Assembly (NCBI GenBank): GCA_015055655.1
Contig: SVHW01000008.1
Coordinates: 1 to 64,000 of the forward strand
Direction of reading: 5' to 3'
From: Clostridiales bacterium
GTDB taxonomy: Bacteria; Bacillota; Clostridia; Christensenellales; Borkfalkiaceae
Length of the DNA: 64,000 nucleotides
A program made the translations under genes and the position numbers. The first letter of the stretch is position 1. Each line of letters begins with the position of its first letter. A model generated the notes under the pieces. That model was not told the origin of the DNA, did no database searches, and was given only the letters and a program-made list of their open reading frames with translations. Shown here in pieces: positions 51,573-62,101 of the stretch.

Positions 51573-53213
51573 TTATAAATTTATCATTGCCGCGCTTAAC
51601 CGCGCAAGCGTTCTTTCCTTGCCAAGAATTTGCATAATCGTCCACAAATCGGGCGTATTCGAAAGCCCCGTCGTTGCGATACGCAACATTTCCGCTACGT
51701 CAGAAACGTTGCCGGGGAACGCGTCGGGATTTGCTTTATATTCCTTCATATCCGTAGCAAAGCCGTTGTCGCCTGCCACCTTTTTCACCTTGTCAAACCA
51801 CGCGCTGTTATCGTCCGCCTCGTCGTAGATTGCCGCAAAGCCTTGCAAAACGCTGTTTACCGTGGCTTTATCAAAGCGGTATTCGTAAACGGGCGCAAAA
51901 GAATTATCAAAGAAATACGCAATCATTTCCACGGCTTGCTTTGCACAAATGAAATCCTTTCTTCTCTTTTTGCTGCCTACACCCATACAAAGCACAAGCA
52001 CTTTGCAAAGATATTCTTTATCCGCAAAATACGCTTTTTGCGTGTCGTTGCCAAACTCGTCCACCCAAGTCTTTAAGAAATCGTACATTTCCGTTTCGCT
52101 AAGCTTGGACATATACGTTTTGGAAATATCGTTTAATTTCACGATATCAAACAACGCGCCGCTTTTGCCCATTTTACCAATGGAATACTTAAATTCGTCC
52201 AAAGGCGTATCGGGATTTTTCAAAAGCCACTCTTCGAAATTAGAATTTAAGAGCGTCATCATATACGTGCGCACCGCTTCGGGGTGATAGCCTTGTTCGC
52301 GATAATAATTAAGCGACGCCTCGGGGTCTTTACGCTTAGAGAGCTTTCTACGCGTTTCCCCGCCAATCTTTTGGATAGAACAGTTGTGTCCGTATTTGGG
52401 CAATCTAAACCCAAGCACTTTGAAAAGCTCGATATGAATAGGCAAAGACGAAAGCCACTCTTCGCCTCTTATCACCAACGTCGTACGCATAAAATGGTCG
52501 TCAATGGCGTGCGCGAAATGGTACGTGGGGATACCGTCCGATTTCAAGATAACCACGTCTTGGTTGTTTTCCGTAACCGTGATTTCCCCTTTCACTTCGT
52601 CACGGAAGGTGTGTTTTACGTTGACGTCGCCTTGCGAACGCAAACGAATAACGTATTTTTTACCCGCCGCCAAGTTGGCGTAGATTTCTTCTTCCGTCAA
52701 ATTGCGGCACTTGGCAAATTCGCCGTAGTATCCAGGCAAAAGCTTGTTTTCCGTTTGATATTCACGCGTTTTTTCCAAATCTTCTTCCGTGCAAAAGCAA
52801 GGATACGCCAAACCTTGGCGAATCAGTTCCTTTGCGTACGCGTGGTAGATTTCCGCGCGTTGGCGTTGATAATACGGGCCGTATTCGCCGCACAAATCTG
52901 CACCCTCATCGAATTTTACCCCGAAATATTTCAGCGATTTATGAATAACCTCCACCGCGCCTTCTACCTTTCTCTTTTCGTCCGTATCTTCGATACGGAG
53001 ATAGAATACGCCGCCGCTTTGATGCGCAATACGCTCGTTGGCGAGCGCTACGTATAAGTTACCGATATGCATAAAGCCCGTGGGGCTGGGCGCAAGACGC
53101 GTCACCTGCGCGCCCTTTTCCAACGCGCGTTCGGGATACTGTTTTTCGTATTCTTCCAAAGCCTTTACGTTGTCGTCTTGTATAAGTGCGTCTGCTAATC
53201 TATTCCAATCCAT
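51573..53213 (-). CDS. gltX: Glutamyl-tRNA synthetase (GlnS/GltX type)
   Basis: The 546-residue class I synthetase has the HIGH-type PSPTGFMHIGNLY and the KMSKS-type KLSKRKD motif, with RIEDTDEKR between them. About 38 extra residues precede the catalytic core, which normally starts near the N-terminus. The start at 53213 has GAGGAAAG upstream and avoids the overlap with panE that a longer reading would give. In most Bacillota GluRS also misacylates tRNA-Gln for the Gat pathway. Confidence 0.93.
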   Translation of the reverse strand: MDWNRLADALIQDDNVKALEEYEKQYPERALEKGAQVTRLAPSPTGFMHIGNLYVALANERIAHQSGGVFYLRIEDTDEKRKVEGAVEVIHKSLKYFGVKFDEGADLCGEYGPYYQRQRAEIYHAYAKELIRQGLAYPCFCTEEDLEKTREYQTENKLLPGYYGEFAKCRNLTEEEIYANLAAGKKYVIRLRSQGDVNVKHTFRDEVKGEITVTENNQDVVILKSDGIPTYHFAHAIDDHFMRTTLVIRGEEWLSSLPIHIELFKVLGFRLPKYGHNCSIQKIGGETRRKLSKRKDPEASLNYYREQGYHPEAVRTYMMTLLNSNFEEWLLKNPDTPLDEFKYSIGKMGKSGALFDIVKLNDISKTYMSKLSETEMYDFLKTWVDEFGNDTQKAYFADKEYLCKVLVLCMGVGSKKRRKDFICAKQAVEMIAYFFDNSFAPVYEYRFDKATVNSVLQGFAAIYDEADDNSAWFDKVKKVAGDNGFATDMKEYKANPDAFPGNVSDVAEMLRIATTGLSNTPDLWTIMQILGKERTLARLSAAMINL

Positions 53214-53227
53214 TTTTCTTTCCTCGT

Positions 53228-54280
53228 TCAAATTTTAAAAAATTCTACGTTTTTATACGTGGTTTCGTACAAGCCGTTTTCAATGCCGTGTACAACCTCT
53301 ACCACCTTATCGCAAAGGGGCGTTTCTACACCTGCTTCTTTGCCCGCTTTGCAAACTGCGCCGTTGATAAAATCAATTTCGCATTTTCTGCCGTTTTCTA
53401 CGTCCTTACGCATACCCGAAATCAATTTTTTGTGTTTCTTCATCGCTATCGGCAACAAGAACAGCGAAAGCTGTGTTTTGAAAAAGCCCCTGCCACCCAA
53501 CATCTTTTGCATATCGTGCCCTTGCATAGGCTCTAACGAAACGCCAAGCGCGTTGGCAACGTCCATACACTCCCGTAAAATCCCAAGCGCGATTTTTCTC
53601 GATTTGCGTTTTTTCGCAATTTCGCCAAACGTGCAACCCGTCACCACGGAAAGCCCTGAAAACGCCGCGTTGATAGCAAGCTTACTCCACCTTGCGCCTT
53701 GCAAGTTATCCGTGATTTGCGCAAAGCTTTCGTTTTCTACCGCCCTACCTGCATACGCCAAAATTTTTACAAGCAATTCCGTTTTCGCGTTATCGTTTTG
53801 ATACCCTGATACTTGCATACGCATACCGTCGAATTTGGACGTGAGCGACACTTTTCCACCGCCTATAAACGTTGCGCCAAACGATGCCACGCCGCCGTAC
53901 GTACGCTGCGCGCCGACAACCGCCGCCACCGAAGCTTCGGGCAAGCCGTTTTGCGTAGTGCAAACGACGCTGTCTTCGTGTAAATACGGCGTTAAAAATT
54001 CCAATATCTCGCCGTTGCTTTTCTGCTTCGTCATTAAAAATACGACGTCGTATTTGCCCTCCATCTCGTCGGGCGTTTTTGCGCAAACTTTTATCGTCAA
54101 CTCTTTATCTTCCGCCGTACAAGATATCCTTGCACCCTGTTCGTTTAAGCCGTTGACGTGCGCTTTGTTCCGCGTGATAAGTTCTACGTTTTTCAATCCG
54201 CCAAGCGTCAAGAGCGAACCGAGCACCGTGCCCATAGCGCCTGCGCCGTAAATAGCAATTCTCGCCTTTGTTGCCGTCAT
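53228..54280 (-). CDS. panE: 2-dehydropantoate 2-reductase (ApbA/PanE family)
   Basis: The 350-residue protein has the Rossmann motif IYGAGAMGTVLG (residues about 9-20), the KARxxGL-like region and the conserved Lys in LTKQKSN plus SKLAINAAFSGLSVVTG with the catalytic-type Lys/Asn. It would reduce 2-dehydropantoate to pantoate for coenzyme A. It is somewhat longer than E. coli PanE (303), so a related ketoacid reductase is possible. No other pantothenate genes are in view. Confidence 0.85.
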   Translation of the reverse strand: MTATKARIAIYGAGAMGTVLGSLLTLGGLKNVELITRNKAHVNGLNEQGARISCTAEDKELTIKVCAKTPDEMEGKYDVVFLMTKQKSNGEILEFLTPYLHEDSVVCTTQNGLPEASVAAVVGAQRTYGGVASFGATFIGGGKVSLTSKFDGMRMQVSGYQNDNAKTELLVKILAYAGRAVENESFAQITDNLQGARWSKLAINAAFSGLSVVTGCTFGEIAKKRKSRKIALGILRECMDVANALGVSLEPMQGHDMQKMLGGRGFFKTQLSLFLLPIAMKKHKKLISGMRKDVENGRKCEIDFINGAVCKAGKEAGVETPLCDKVVEVVHGIENGLYETTYKNVEFFKI

Positions 54281-54298
54281 ATCTTCACCGCCTTATCT

Positions 54299-55030
54299 TT
54301 AATCGTGTCTGTCTTCGCTGTCAAATACTTCGCAAAATCTTGCCGAGAAGGAGGGTTCTTCTTCCCCGGCGTATAAATGCCCGATATCGCCAAATCCCGC
54401 ACAACGGAAGGTGGCGACGCCCTTTCTTCTCTCCTCGCTGAAAATCGTCGTCACCGACGACGTCAGCGCCGTAAAATGATGCCAAAGCGGTATGGGCGAA
54501 ATATTGCAAAGCCTCGACATCAGCACCATTTCCAAGCCGAAATGACAAAACAGCGCAATCGTCTTCGTATTGGGCGTTTCCACGCGATAGCGATTGCCCT
54601 CGCGTACGTAGCCGTTTTCTTGCAACAGTTCGTCTAACCCGTTGGCAACGTAATCGTACGCCGCTTTCATATCTGCCTTACGGTAACATTTTTGTTTATG
54701 CCAACCCCAAGCGTCGTACATCTTCTTTTCTTCCGTCCACTCGGTAGGCAACATATCCCAAGGGATATTTCTTTTTCTGCCGCTGGCAAGCGTCAACGGA
54801 TGATTGAATTCCTGTAACCAATCCTTAACGACGACGTCGTTTTCCCGCCCACACGCGCGTGCGGAATATAAACACGTATCTTTGGCTCTGCCCAAAGGCG
54901 ACGTATAAAACGCGTCGATTTTTTCCTTTTTCAAACGCTGGGCAAGGAGCGTCGCTTCCCGTTTTCCCTTTTCCGTCAGCGTGTCGTTTTCGTAATCGGG
55001 GTCGCCGTGACGAATAATCAATATCCTCAT
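54299..55030 (-). CDS. Histidine phosphatase (phosphoglycerate-mutase-like) family protein
   Basis: The 243-residue protein has the catalytic RHG motif (LIIRHGDPDYE, residues 4-14), TSPLGRAKDTC and the second histidine in ALFCHFGLEM. It could dephosphorylate a small metabolite; the substrate is not predictable. Its ATG overlaps the hemW stop codon (ATGA), so it is translated with hemW. Confidence 0.88.
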   Translation of the reverse strand: MRILIIRHGDPDYENDTLTEKGKREATLLAQRLKKEKIDAFYTSPLGRAKDTCLYSARACGRENDVVVKDWLQEFNHPLTLASGRKRNIPWDMLPTEWTEEKKMYDAWGWHKQKCYRKADMKAAYDYVANGLDELLQENGYVREGNRYRVETPNTKTIALFCHFGLEMVLMSRLCNISPIPLWHHFTALTSSVTTIFSEERRKGVATFRCAGFGDIGHLYAGEEEPSFSARFCEVFDSEDRHD

Positions 55031-56145
55031 CTTTCCTCTTCCATAAAGTACACTAAAATGCTGTTTTGCACGTACAAAAATTCGTCTTTGATTTTCAAAT
55101 TATCCCCGTCAAGTTCTAAATACTTCACCGTCTTTTTCAACGCGTTAGGGAAATCGTCACCCAGCGACGTGCCGAATTTTTCCTTGTATTCTTGCATATT
55201 CACGCCGTACTTGGTACGCATCGCCAGCATCACGAATTCGAATTTCGCGTCTTCCTCGCTGACGTCTTCACTGGTCACCGCAGGATAAAAGCCCGAAATG
55301 ATACACTTCATATATTCGTCCAAATCAAACGTATTCGTAAAACGTTTGCCGCGCATAAACGAGCTGGCGGAAACGCCTACGCCGATATATTCCCCACGTT
55401 TCCAGTAATTAAGGTTATGCTTGCTTTCAAAGCCTTCCTTGGCAAAATTGGACACTTCGTAGCGTTTATAGCCCTTTTCTTCTAAGATTTTTCTGCCATA
55501 CTCGTAAAGGCTTGCCACTTCGTCGCTATCGGGCAGTTCGCCGTTGAGATAATCGGTGTAGATAGGCGTGCCGTCCTCTACCGTCAACGCGTACATCGAG
55601 ATATGTTTCGAGCCACAGCTTGCGGCGAGTTCTATCGTCTTACGCACGTCCTCTTCCGTTTGCCCTTTCAAGCCAAGCATTACGTCCGTGCTGAAATTTT
55701 GCCCCTTTAACAGCTTGGTTGCGTACACGTAGTCGCGTACGTTATGGATACGTCCCAAATCGGCAAGCTGTTCGTCAATCGCCGTTTGCAAACCGATGGA
55801 AAAACGGTTAATACCCGCCTGCAAGTACGTTTCCACCTTGCTTTCGCCTATCGTGCCGGGGTTAAGCTCTAACGTAATCTCTGCGTCTTCTTTCAAACGA
55901 AAGCATTTCTTTATCTGGTTCATCGCGCCTAAAATGAGTTTGGGCGCAATATACGACGGCGTACCGCCGCCAAAATATACCGTGTCGAACTCGTAATCTT
56001 TCAGTTCTTCCCCACGCATTTTTAATTCTTTATACAGACACGCCATATACGCTTCCGCATAGTCTATCTTATCGGGAAACGACGTAAAATCGCAATAACT
56101 ACACTTATGTCTGCAAAAAGGGATATGCACGTAAATTCCTGCCAT
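55027..56145 (-). CDS. hemW: HemW-like radical SAM protein
   Basis: Starting at the ATG at 56145, with AAAGGAAAG upstream, the 372-residue protein has the family's normal length. It has the radical SAM cluster motif CRHKCSYCDF near the N-terminus, GGGTPS and the HemW-type C-terminal domain. HemW binds heme and is a heme chaperone; older annotations call it oxygen-independent coproporphyrinogen oxidase-like. A longer upstream reading runs into lepA and is rejected. It lies 28 bases after lepA, a common arrangement in Bacillota. Confidence 0.92.
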   Translation of the reverse strand: MAGIYVHIPFCRHKCSYCDFTSFPDKIDYAEAYMACLYKELKMRGEELKDYEFDTVYFGGGTPSYIAPKLILGAMNQIKKCFRLKEDAEITLELNPGTIGESKVETYLQAGINRFSIGLQTAIDEQLADLGRIHNVRDYVYATKLLKGQNFSTDVMLGLKGQTEEDVRKTIELAASCGSKHISMYALTVEDGTPIYTDYLNGELPDSDEVASLYEYGRKILEEKGYKRYEVSNFAKEGFESKHNLNYWKRGEYIGVGVSASSFMRGKRFTNTFDLDEYMKCIISGFYPAVTSEDVSEEDAKFEFVMLAMRTKYGVNMQEYKEKFGTSLGDDFPNALKKTVKYLELDGDNLKIKDEFLYVQNSILVYFMEEER

Positions 56146-56173
56146 AATCTTTCCTTTGCCCCTCAAAAGGCGT

Positions 56174-57982
56174 TTAATCTTTATTCGTTTTAAGGATTTC
56201 CATAAACACTTCGCTGGGTACGTCCACCGAGCCAACTTTGCGCATACGCTTTTTGCCTTCTTTTTGCTTTTCAAGAAGTTTTCTCTTACGCGTAATGTCG
56301 CCGCCGTAACATTTGGCAAGGACGTCTTTTCTAACCGCTTTCACCGTCTCGCGCGCAATAATTTTGCCGCCGACCGCCGCTTGCACGGGAATTTCGAAAA
56401 GCTGACGGGGAATCGCGTCTTTTAAGTTTTCGCAAAGCGTTCTGCCACGCTCGTACGCGCGACCCTCAAAGACAATCGTCGAAAGCGCGTCGCAAATTTC
56501 GCCGTTGAGCAAAATATCCAATTTTACGAGCTTGGAACGTTGATAACCAGCAAGTTCGTAATCAAAGCTTGCGTACCCTTTCGTACGCGATTTCAAGCCG
56601 TCGAAAAAGTCGTACACGATTTCGTTAAGCGGCAACGTATATTCGAGTTTTACACGCTTTTCGTCCACGTACGTCATATTCTTAAACACACCGCGTTTTT
56701 CCTTGCACAAATCCATTATCGCGCCCATATAATCAGGGGGCGTATAGATTTCCGCTTTTACAATCGGCTCTTCCATATACTCGATATCGGACGGTTCGGG
56801 CAAGTGCGTGGGGTTATCCACGAAAAACTCTTCCCCGTTCGTCTTGTGCACGAGATAGCTTACCGACGGCGCGGTGGTGATGATATCCAAATTGAATTCT
56901 CTTTCAATACGCTCTTGGATGATTTCCATATGCAACAGCCCTAAAAAGCCGCATCGAAAACCAAAGCCAAGCGCCACCGAATTGTCAGGTTCGAAAATCA
57001 ACGACGCGTCGTTGAGTTGCAATTTGAGTATTGCTTCTTTCAAATCGTTGAACTTGCTGCCGTCAAGCGGATAGATACCGCAAAAGACGACGGGCTGTAC
57101 CTTTTTATACCCTGGAAGCGGTTCTTTGGCAGGGCGGAGCGCATTGGTTACCGTATCGCCCACCGCTACGTCCTGTATCGATTTTATCGAGGCAGCGATA
57201 TACCCTACTTCGCCCGCCTTTAACAAGGCTTTCGGGAAAAGATTGGGGGCAAACGCGCCAACCTCCGTAACGTCGTATACCGTGGACGATAAAAACGTCT
57301 TAATCTTATCCCCCACTTTCACTTCGCCGTCCATAATACGAACGAACAGAATTACCCCTTTATAATTGTCGTAATAGCTATCAAAAATAAGCGCCTTTAA
57401 CGGTAATTCCGTATCCCCCTCGGGCGCAGGGAAGTAATCTTTAATCGCCTCCAACAAATCTTCAATGTTCGTGCCTTCCTTTGCCGATACGCAAGGGATA
57501 CCTTCCGCGTCCAAACCGATAATTTCTTCTATCTCTTTTTTCGCCTCGTCTACGCGCGCGCTGGGCAAATCGATTTTGTTGATGACGGGCAAAATCTCTA
57601 AATTGTTTTCAAGTGCCAAATACACGTTGGCAAGCGTTTGCGCTTCCACCCCTTGCGTGGCGTCTACGACGAGTATCGCCCCCTCGCACGCCGCGAGCGA
57701 ACGGCTGACTTCGTACGTAAAGTCCACGTGGCCAGGGGTATCAATCAAATTGTACTCGTATTCCTGCCCGTCTTTCGCCGTATAGTACATACGAACGGGC
57801 GTGAGCTTAATCGTAATACCGCGCTCCCTTTCAATATCCATAGAATCCAGAAGCTGTTCTTCCATATCCCTATCGGATACCTGCCCCGTACGTTCTATCA
57901 AACGGTCGGCAAGGGTACTTTTGCCGTGGTCGATATGCGCAATAATACAAAAATTTCTTAACCTCGAATTGGGTTTTGCCAT
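56174..57982 (-). CDS. lepA: Elongation factor 4 (LepA)
   Basis: The 602-residue GTPase has G1 [17 protein letters not shown] (G3), NKIDLPSA (G4), EF-G-like domains II, III and V, and the LepA-specific C-terminal domain ending [32 protein letters not shown]. It acts on the ribosome under ionic or stress conditions and in 30S biogenesis. It begins with [19 protein letters not shown], the canonical start. Confidence 0.97.
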   Translation of the reverse strand: MAKPNSRLRNFCIIAHIDHGKSTLADRLIERTGQVSDRDMEEQLLDSMDIERERGITIKLTPVRMYYTAKDGQEYEYNLIDTPGHVDFTYEVSRSLAACEGAILVVDATQGVEAQTLANVYLALENNLEILPVINKIDLPSARVDEAKKEIEEIIGLDAEGIPCVSAKEGTNIEDLLEAIKDYFPAPEGDTELPLKALIFDSYYDNYKGVILFVRIMDGEVKVGDKIKTFLSSTVYDVTEVGAFAPNLFPKALLKAGEVGYIAASIKSIQDVAVGDTVTNALRPAKEPLPGYKKVQPVVFCGIYPLDGSKFNDLKEAILKLQLNDASLIFEPDNSVALGFGFRCGFLGLLHMEIIQERIEREFNLDIITTAPSVSYLVHKTNGEEFFVDNPTHLPEPSDIEYMEEPIVKAEIYTPPDYMGAIMDLCKEKRGVFKNMTYVDEKRVKLEYTLPLNEIVYDFFDGLKSRTKGYASFDYELAGYQRSKLVKLDILLNGEICDALSTIVFEGRAYERGRTLCENLKDAIPRQLFEIPVQAAVGGKIIARETVKAVRKDVLAKCYGGDITRKRKLLEKQKEGKKRMRKVGSVDVPSEVFMEILKTNKD

Positions 57983-58004
57983 AAAATTTTTCTTTCCCTT
58001 TCTT

Positions 58005-58898
58005 TTAATTTTCCTTGCGGAACGTTTCCGTAAACGTATGTAAAGCGTACGAAACAGACTTATGTTTCGGCAGCAACATCCCCACCGAACGCACGGGCAA
58101 CGCCACGTCCGTTTGCACTTCGAAAAGCACCCCTTCGTCTAACATTTTCGTTACGTATTCCCTAGGGATGACGCCTACGCCCATACCGCGCGATACCAGA
58201 CGTTTCATTAAATCCCAACTGCCTACTTCTATGGACGGCGCAATTTCTATCCCTATCGATTGAAAGAAATTGTCCAACGATTTTCTCGATACGGTGTTTC
58301 CTTCCATCAAAATTAACGGATATTTTTTCAACGTTTCCAACGACGACTGCACGTCTTTTAACTCGATAAATTTTTCACTTGCCACGAAAATATCGTTCAA
58401 TCGCATACAGTTGCCGTATAATTTTAACTCGTTATCCGTTTCAATAGGCAAATTGACAAACGCGACGTCGCATTTTTCCGCCTTCAATTTTTCTATCGTG
58501 TCAGGCGTAACGTCTGCAAGCAATTCGAATTTCACCGCAGGGAAACGTTCGTGAAACTCTACGATTTTATCCGCCAAAACATACTCGAAAATGGTATCGC
58601 TTGCGCCGATACGGATAGTGCCCGTCGCCGACGTCTTCGTTTCCGCAATACGGTTTTCCGCGTCGCCAAGCAAATTGAGCGCTTTTTCCACCTCGTCAAA
58701 TATCAACTTTCCACCGTTTGCGGAAAGCTGCATACCGCGATGCGTACGCGTGAAAAGCGTAACGCCAAGCTGCGTTTCTAATTGCTTAATCGAGCGCGAT
58801 ACCGCCGGTTGCGAAATGTATAATTCTTCTGCGGCTTTCGTTAAAGAACCGCTTTTCGCCACCGTATAAAACACTCTGTATAAATCCAAATTTACCAT
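58005..58898 (-). CDS. LysR-family transcriptional regulator
   Basis: The 297-residue protein has an N-terminal winged HTH ([35 protein letters not shown]) and a substrate-binding effector domain. It lies 22 bases upstream of lepA and 21 bases downstream of mnmE, all on the same strand, so there is no divergent target to suggest an effector. Confidence 0.92.
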   Translation of the reverse strand: MVNLDLYRVFYTVAKSGSLTKAAEELYISQPAVSRSIKQLETQLGVTLFTRTHRGMQLSANGGKLIFDEVEKALNLLGDAENRIAETKTSATGTIRIGASDTIFEYVLADKIVEFHERFPAVKFELLADVTPDTIEKLKAEKCDVAFVNLPIETDNELKLYGNCMRLNDIFVASEKFIELKDVQSSLETLKKYPLILMEGNTVSRKSLDNFFQSIGIEIAPSIEVGSWDLMKRLVSRGMGVGVIPREYVTKMLDEGVLFEVQTDVALPVRSVGMLLPKHKSVSYALHTFTETFRKEN

Positions 58899-58919
58899 AA
58901 TTCCCTTATCCCTTATCCG

Positions 58920-60260
58920 TTATTTCCCAACGCAAAACTTCTCAAATATTTCGGTGATAATCGCTTCCGTTGCCGTTTCACCCGTAATTTCTCCCAGCGC
59001 GTCCCACGCTTCTTTTACGTCGATACCTATCAAATCCAACGGCTCGCTTTCACAAGCGGCTATCGCCCGTACAAGCGACGCATCAGCGCGTTGCAACGCG
59101 TCGTAATGTCTGCGTTCTATCAAAAACGCCGCGTCTTCGCTCCGCTGGCCAAAACTCTTGTCGTACAACAATTCTTTTAATTTTTCGATACCTTCCCCCG
59201 TTACGGCGGACGTATGCACGTCGGCGTCGGTATCCGTATCGTCTTTTACAATGTCCGTCTTATTGAACACCTTAATCAACGGTTTCCCCTGCAACATTTG
59301 CAACACGCGCCCGTCTTCTTCGTCCATTTTTCTCGACAAATCCGCAACGAACACCGCTACGTCCGCGGCGCGAATAATATTTTCCGCCCGTTCAATCCCG
59401 ATGCTTTCTATTCTATCTCCACTCTCTCGCACGCCTGCCGTATCGTAAAGATTGAACTTTCTACCCTTAATCTCCAACGAGCCTTCCACCGCGTCGCGCG
59501 TCGTGCCTGCCACGTCCGATACAATCGCTTTTTCGTAACCAAGCAACATATTTAACAGCGAACTTTTGCCCGTATTCGGTTTTCCACAAATCGCCACGGT
59601 GACGCCCGATTTTATCTTCTTCCCCGTTGCGTAGCTGTCAATCAACGGTTTTAACGTGGCGCGCAATTCCTTTAACGCAGACTGTAACTCGATAACGTGC
59701 TGTTCTTCAATATCCTCTTCGGGATAATCCACGGAGACGTCGATGCCAGCCAGCAAATTTTTCAAGCGCGACTGCGCCTCTTTGACTTTATCCGTTAATT
59801 TTTCGCTGTATAAAAGATAGCCCGCTTTCACTTCGGCGTCCGATTCCCCGTTAATCATATCGGCAACGCCCTCTGCGGAGGCAAGCGAGAGTTTTCCATT
59901 GAGAAAGGCGCGTTTGGTGAATTCCCCTTTCGTTGCGCTTCTTGCGCCGTGCACAAAGGTTTGTTTCAAAATACCGCGCGCGACGTTTTCACCGCCGTGA
60001 CAATGAAATTCCACGACGTCTTCGCCCGTATAGCTGGCAGGCGCTTTAAAATATACGCATAAGCCAAAATCGGAGAAGTTTCCCCCGTCGATTTGCCCTG
60101 CGTACATACGGTACGGCGTAAAATTACAAACGGCGGTTTTGCCCGTGGGTACAAACATCTTTTCGGCAATTGCAAGCGGACTTTTTCCGCTGATACGGAT
60201 AATCGCAACGCCTCCTCGACCAGACGGCGTAGCTATTGCCGCAATATTCTCTTCCGCCAT
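58920..60260 (-). CDS. mnmE: tRNA modification GTPase MnmE
   Basis: The 446-residue protein has the folate-binding N-domain (IAAIATPSGRGGVAIIRISG), the inserted G domain with GKPNTGKSSLLN and DTAGVRES, NKTD, and the invariant C-terminal CVGK. With MnmG it places carboxymethylaminomethyl groups on wobble U34. It is not next to mnmG, yidC or rnpA here, unlike the usual Bacillota origin cluster. Confidence 0.96.
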   Translation of the reverse strand: MAEENIAAIATPSGRGGVAIIRISGKSPLAIAEKMFVPTGKTAVCNFTPYRMYAGQIDGGNFSDFGLCVYFKAPASYTGEDVVEFHCHGGENVARGILKQTFVHGARSATKGEFTKRAFLNGKLSLASAEGVADMINGESDAEVKAGYLLYSEKLTDKVKEAQSRLKNLLAGIDVSVDYPEEDIEEQHVIELQSALKELRATLKPLIDSYATGKKIKSGVTVAICGKPNTGKSSLLNMLLGYEKAIVSDVAGTTRDAVEGSLEIKGRKFNLYDTAGVRESGDRIESIGIERAENIIRAADVAVFVADLSRKMDEEDGRVLQMLQGKPLIKVFNKTDIVKDDTDTDADVHTSAVTGEGIEKLKELLYDKSFGQRSEDAAFLIERRHYDALQRADASLVRAIAACESEPLDLIGIDVKEAWDALGEITGETATEAIITEIFEKFCVGK

Positions 60261-60269
60261 ACCTCTTCT

Positions 60270-60360
60270 CCTTTTTTCGTGAAATTATAACCTGCACTTA
60301 TAGATATGCTATTATTATAGCATATTTTAGCAAAAACTGTAAAGAGTTTCAAGCCTATTT
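60270..60360 (-). promoter_or_regulatory. Promoter region of mnmE
   Basis: On the minus strand TTTACA and TATAAT lie 18 bases apart near 60310-60345, and a small inverted repeat ATGCTAT/ATAGCAT spans the -10. AAAGGAG precedes the ATG. Confidence 0.5.
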
Positions 60361-60369
60361 CCCATAAAA

Positions 60370-60408
60370 AAAGACGGGGAATATAACGTTTTCTTATTCT
60401 CCGTCTTT
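60370..60408 (-). terminator. Terminator after the YGNPYG membrane protein gene
   Basis: AAAGACGGxGAATA arms pair across an 11-base loop, and on the minus strand a run of U follows. It lies 15 bases past the stop. Confidence 0.7.
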
Positions 60409-60422
60409 ATATCGTTTATTCT

Positions 60423-61319
60423 TTATTCAAAAAAATCGCCGTCGTTGGGTTTCTCGGTTACGTTTTCGTCGCCAAATTCTTCAAACGGTTTATCTTCGCG
60501 AGGCTCTTTCCCAAATTCGTCAAAAGGTTCTGCCGGTTTTTGCGGCGGCATGGGTTGTTGGCCGTAAGGCGCGCCGTACGGGTTACCGTACGGGTTACCG
60601 TAATTCGTCCCGTATTGATTGCCGTAACGTTGTTGGTATTCTCTTGCAATCTCCTCGCGACGGGCGCGCATATACGCCTCGTAATCAATCGCAGGCTTAT
60701 TGCGCAAACAAAACGTTACGATATATCTCGACATAGGGAATATAATGCCGAGCACCGCCAACAAAAAGTAGTTTTTCGGGGCGTATTTCTTAAACAAACC
60801 AATCGTCAATATCAACAACAGCACTTCATAAATCAGTTGTAAAATCGAGAGTATCGAAATACCGAACGTGAACCCTGCGCCAATATTATAAAATTGCTCT
60901 ATCTTGCCGGAAACACCGCTGCTCGACCAATAGGGAATCCCGTATTCGTCCACGCTGGGAACACCCTCCACCACGCAAAGATAGGAAATTGCCGCAATCA
61001 GCGACAACGAAAAAAGCGTTGCTACGATTTGCGCCAACATAACGAATAAGCCCATTTTCTTCACTTTTTGACTGAAAAAATAACAATCGCCGGCAAGTTT
61101 ACCCATATACAAAAAATTTACAAACGGGACGAAGGCAAGACCTTTCTTATCCATCCCCCTGTTTTGCGCCATTTTCCATATACCAAAACCTTGCAAAAGA
61201 AACAACGCCAGCCAAACGCAAAAGCCTATAAACAATCCCCAAAAATGAGATTCCACGTAATTTAGCCCAAAGTTTCTCAGTATAAAAGAAAAATTATCGT
61301 ATAATACAAATACTTCCAT
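60423..61319 (-). CDS. Membrane protein with a Tyr/Gly/Pro-rich tail
   Basis: The 298-residue protein has about five membrane helices (residues about 25-200), with a conserved-looking NRGMDKKGLAFVPFVNFLYMGKLAG segment. Its cytosolic tail holds repeats of the type YGNPYG and ends in an acidic, disordered stretch. The pattern is common in uncharacterised clostridial membrane proteins. No enzyme motif is seen. Function unknown. Confidence 0.65.
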   Translation of the reverse strand: MEVFVLYDNFSFILRNFGLNYVESHFWGLFIGFCVWLALFLLQGFGIWKMAQNRGMDKKGLAFVPFVNFLYMGKLAGDCYFFSQKVKKMGLFVMLAQIVATLFSLSLIAAISYLCVVEGVPSVDEYGIPYWSSSGVSGKIEQFYNIGAGFTFGISILSILQLIYEVLLLILTIGLFKKYAPKNYFLLAVLGIIFPMSRYIVTFCLRNKPAIDYEAYMRARREEIAREYQQRYGNQYGTNYGNPYGNPYGAPYGQQPMPPQKPAEPFDEFGKEPREDKPFEEFGDENVTEKPNDGDFFE

Positions 61320-61346
61320 ACTTTTATTCCTTTTTACTATCCCTAT

Positions 61347-62093
61347 TTATTCATATTCAACCTGCATAAGCGTTAATCCCTTTGCAGGCATCGTTTTCCC
61401 CAAAAGCGACCTATCCCCGGTGGCGTATGCCGTCAACAAGCTATCCGCCGTGCGTTTCTCCAACGCCAAATCCAACAATTCGCCCACCATCGTACGCACC
61501 ATATTATACAAAAATCCGTTGCCCGTAACGAAAACTTCCACGACGCGCACGCCGTATTCTTCCCGTTCTTTCACACGCACTTCGTACACCGTCCTTACCG
61601 TCGTCTTCACCGCCGAACCGGAAGCGCAAAACGCCTTATAATCGTGTTCCCCTTCCAACAGCCTCGCTTGCGTTTGCAACGTTTCCAAACAGGGCGCGTT
61701 TTCTATCCGTACGGCGTAACGTTCTAACAGCGGCATTTCTCTTGGCGATACGTACAGACGATATCGATAAGTCTTTCGTTTTGCGCTGCGGTTACAATCA
61801 AACGTTTCGTTCGCCGCCCAGCCCTCGATAACGCGTACGGGGGCAGGCAATAACCGATTTAAACAATCGGGCATTTTTTCGGGCGGCACGGGCAGTTCCG
61901 CATCGAAGTGACAAGTTTGTCCTGCCGCGTGTACGCCTGCGTCCGTTCTACCGCTTGCCGTTGTTTTTATCCGTTGCGAAAACGCCGTATACAACGCCGT
62001 TTCCAACGTTTCCTGCACGGTAATTGCGTTCTTTTGGCATTGCCAACCTGCAAATTCCGCGCCGTCGTAGGCAATTTTTAAGACGTATCTCAT
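61347..62093 (-). CDS. truA: tRNA pseudouridine synthase A
   Basis: The 248-residue enzyme isomerises U38-40 in tRNA. It shows AYDGAEFAGWQ at its start and the catalytic Asp in ASGRTDAGVHA, then MVRTMVG near the end. The ATG at 62093 with GGAG upstream is preferred over an in-frame start four codons earlier. It follows ecfT at 8 bases, a frequent Bacillota order. Confidence 0.95.
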   Translation of the reverse strand: MRYVLKIAYDGAEFAGWQCQKNAITVQETLETALYTAFSQRIKTTASGRTDAGVHAAGQTCHFDAELPVPPEKMPDCLNRLLPAPVRVIEGWAANETFDCNRSAKRKTYRYRLYVSPREMPLLERYAVRIENAPCLETLQTQARLLEGEHDYKAFCASGSAVKTTVRTVYEVRVKEREEYGVRVVEVFVTGNGFLYNMVRTMVGELLDLALEKRTADSLLTAYATGDRSLLGKTMPAKGLTLMQVEYE

Positions 62094-62101
62094 AACTCCT
62101 C

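Noticed and set aside
56146..56319. HemW extended upstream by 58 residues
   Set aside because: The extension is out-of-frame lepA sequence; homologues start at MAGIYVHIPFC, which has its own ribosome site.
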